NCBI GenBank assembly: GCA_021154785.1
Contig: JAJKHX010000216.1
Coordinates: 1-32,590 of the forward strand
Source of the DNA: Nocardiopsis sp.
GTDB lineage: Bacteria; Actinomycetota; Actinomycetes; Streptosporangiales; Streptosporangiaceae
DNA length: 32,590 nt
Direction of reading: 5' to 3'
The notes below the pieces were generated by a model. The model was not told the DNA's origin, did no database searches, and saw nothing but the letters and a program-made list of their open reading frames with translations. The position numbers and the translations under genes are program-made. Positions 31,502 through 32,590 of the stretch are shown in pieces. Numbering within the stretch: the stretch's first letter is position 1; each line of letters starts with the position of its first letter.

Positions 31502-32569
31502 TCACGGCTGACCAGTGCCCAGAGTGTCCCGCAGGGACTCCAGGGCGGTATAGCGGGGTGCCCAGCCCAGTTCGGCCTTCGCCCGGGTGGTGTCCATGAT
31601 GGAGGGGTGGCTGGCGGCCTCGACCCACTGCGCGGCGGGCGGGAGGAACGGCAGCGTGGCGGCCGCCCGGGCCGCCAGTTGCATCGGCTTAGCGGGCAGC
31701 GGCAGTGGCAGCAGGCCGAACTCGCGGGCGACGTCGGCGCTGGTGAGGATGCCGTCGGCGGCCACGTTGTAGGCGCCGGGCGGGCCGGCGGCCACGACAC
31801 AGCGCAGCAGCGCGTCCCCGAGGTCATCCTCGTGCACGCACTGGAACGGCATCGACGGCAGCAGCACCGGGAGCCGGGGGACGCGCCCGGTCCGCACGGC
31901 TCGCGCGGCCAGGGTCGCCAGCTTGCGGCCGAGCGGGGCCAGCGGCCCGGGCAGCAGGTCCTTGGCGCCCACCGCGTGCGGGCCCAGGACCACCGGCGGG
32001 CGCAGCAGGTAGAGGGCGGGCCCAGCGGAGGCTGCCGTATCAGGGCCGGCGAAGCCAGCCGCCGCGAGGGTGGCCGCCTCGGCCCGCAGCAGGTGCTCGA
32101 GCTCGGCCTTCTCCTTCGCGTAGAAAAGCCGCGCCGCGGGCCGCACCGGCCACTCCTCGGTCATCCCGACCGGGTTGTCGGAGTGGAAGCCGTAGGCCGC
32201 TACCGAGGAGGCGTAGACGAACCGGCGCGCGCCGGCCGCGGCCGCGGCCCGGAAGGCGTTCAGCGTGCCCTCCACGTTGACCGTCCTGAGTTCCTCCGCG
32301 GGCGCGGCCCCGGTGATCAGAAAGGCCAGGTGCACCACGACGTCGGCCGCGCCGAACGCGTCGCGCAGGGTCGCCGGGTCGCGGACGTCGCCGCGGCGGT
32401 ACTCCATCTTCGTCCAGCCAAACCCGTCCGGGTCGAACGGGCGCCGGGCGATGCCGACGATCCGCGTCACCCGGTCGTCGCCCTGGAGCAGGGGCATCAG
32501 CCCGAACCCGAACGTTGCGGTCGGTCCCGTCACCTCGACTGTCAGTCCCCGCTCCTCCTCATCCGCCAT
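31502..32569 (-). CDS. NAD(P)-dependent epimerase/dehydratase (extended SDR)
   Basis: A 355-aa protein. ATG 32569 with SD GGAGG is chosen over the edge of the open frame. The N-terminal Rossmann motif reads TGPTATFG (14-21), with Ala in place of the middle Gly of the usual TGxxGxxG. It is followed by DVRDPATLRDAF, VVVHLAF, VYASSVAAYG and the catalytic YAKEK (Tyr/Lys). The C-terminal part has FQCVHEDDLGDAL and YNVAADG. These features mark an extended SDR acting on a nucleotide sugar or similar substrate. It belongs to the chromosomal flank, upstream of tRNA-Thr on the same strand. Confidence 0.9.
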   Translation of the reverse strand: MADEEERGLTVEVTGPTATFGFGLMPLLQGDDRVTRIVGIARRPFDPDGFGWTKMEYRRGDVRDPATLRDAFGAADVVVHLAFLITGAAPAEELRTVNVEGTLNAFRAAAAAGARRFVYASSVAAYGFHSDNPVGMTEEWPVRPAARLFYAKEKAELEHLLRAEAATLAAAGFAGPDTAASAGPALYLLRPPVVLGPHAVGAKDLLPGPLAPLGRKLATLAARAVRTGRVPRLPVLLPSMPFQCVHEDDLGDALLRCVVAAGPPGAYNVAADGILTSADVAREFGLLPLPLPAKPMQLAARAAATLPFLPPAAQWVEAASHPSIMDTTRAKAELGWAPRYTALESLRDTLGTGQP

Positions 32570-32590
32570 GCCTCCACCCTGCCACAGCAC

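Noticed and set aside
1-32590. CRISPR arrays, insertion sequences with transposase, replication or conjugation genes
   Set aside because: No regularly spaced repeats, transposase motifs, Rep, relaxase or FtsK/TraB-like genes were seen in any frame.

Overview
This is a GC-rich actinobacterial chromosome segment. The evidence is the pervasive G/C third codon positions, the GTG starts, and several families typical of actinomycetes: a SigE-type ECF sigma factor, DUF5753 XRE regulators paired with DUF397, a DUF574-type methyltransferase and DUF4239. The genus cannot be fixed from the sequence. Most of the window appears to be a composite genomic island at a tRNA-Thr(TGT) gene, flanked by ordinary chromosome.

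Left flank (1-5729): the tail of an unidentified gene; an overlapping PadR regulator / ABC ATPase / FtsX-type permease operon (310-3763); and an overlapping pair of ECF sigma factor and membrane-anchored extracytoplasmic protein (3897-5404), closed by a strong hairpin. Right flank (31381-32590): the intact tRNA-Thr and an NAD(P)-dependent epimerase, both on the minus strand.

Island (5730-31423): the 3' half of the tRNA, about 46 bp from anticodon loop to discriminator, recurs as direct repeats at 5730, 21646 and inside the tRNA at 31378. These split the island into two related elements in tandem. Both left ends carry the same ~150 bp attP flank, with paired CGTTCCACG-type repeats at an identical 93-bp offset from the core. 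The same paired repeat sits between the intact integrase and the tRNA. These repeats look like the arm sites of the integrase. The right element keeps a full tyrosine integrase (29775-31289) that has a GntR-type winged helix inserted in it. The left element keeps only the first ~40 codons of a related integrase (20069-20191), with a frameshift, and an AAA ATPase gene has been inserted between that relic and the middle att copy. No replication, conjugation or excisionase gene is visible, so this is a cargo island rather than a self-transmissible element.

Cargo of the left element: a Phd/HicB-like antitoxin with a HicA-like toxin; a divergent TetR/short-chain dehydrogenase pair sharing a palindromic operator; an ATP-binding (HATPase) protein with a coupled 48-aa membrane peptide, divergent from a DUF5753 XRE regulator and its DUF397 partner; an XRE-TPR regulator; a DUF574 methyltransferase; a cluster of a CotH-like kinase, a phytase-esterase-like beta-propeller and a metal-dependent TIM-barrel protein; an alkylsulfatase-like metallo-beta-lactamase with a Tyr in place of the usual metal-binding Asp; and a DUF4239 membrane protein.

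Cargo of the right element: a Clp_N-UVR protein without ATPase domains, a protein of unknown function, a secreted barrel-like protein, and a catabolic operon (FAH-family hydrolase, alpha/beta hydrolase, amidohydrolase, and a DUF1636 protein after a terminator). A divergent FadR-type GntR protein probably controls this operon through repeated GATTGGTTCA sites.
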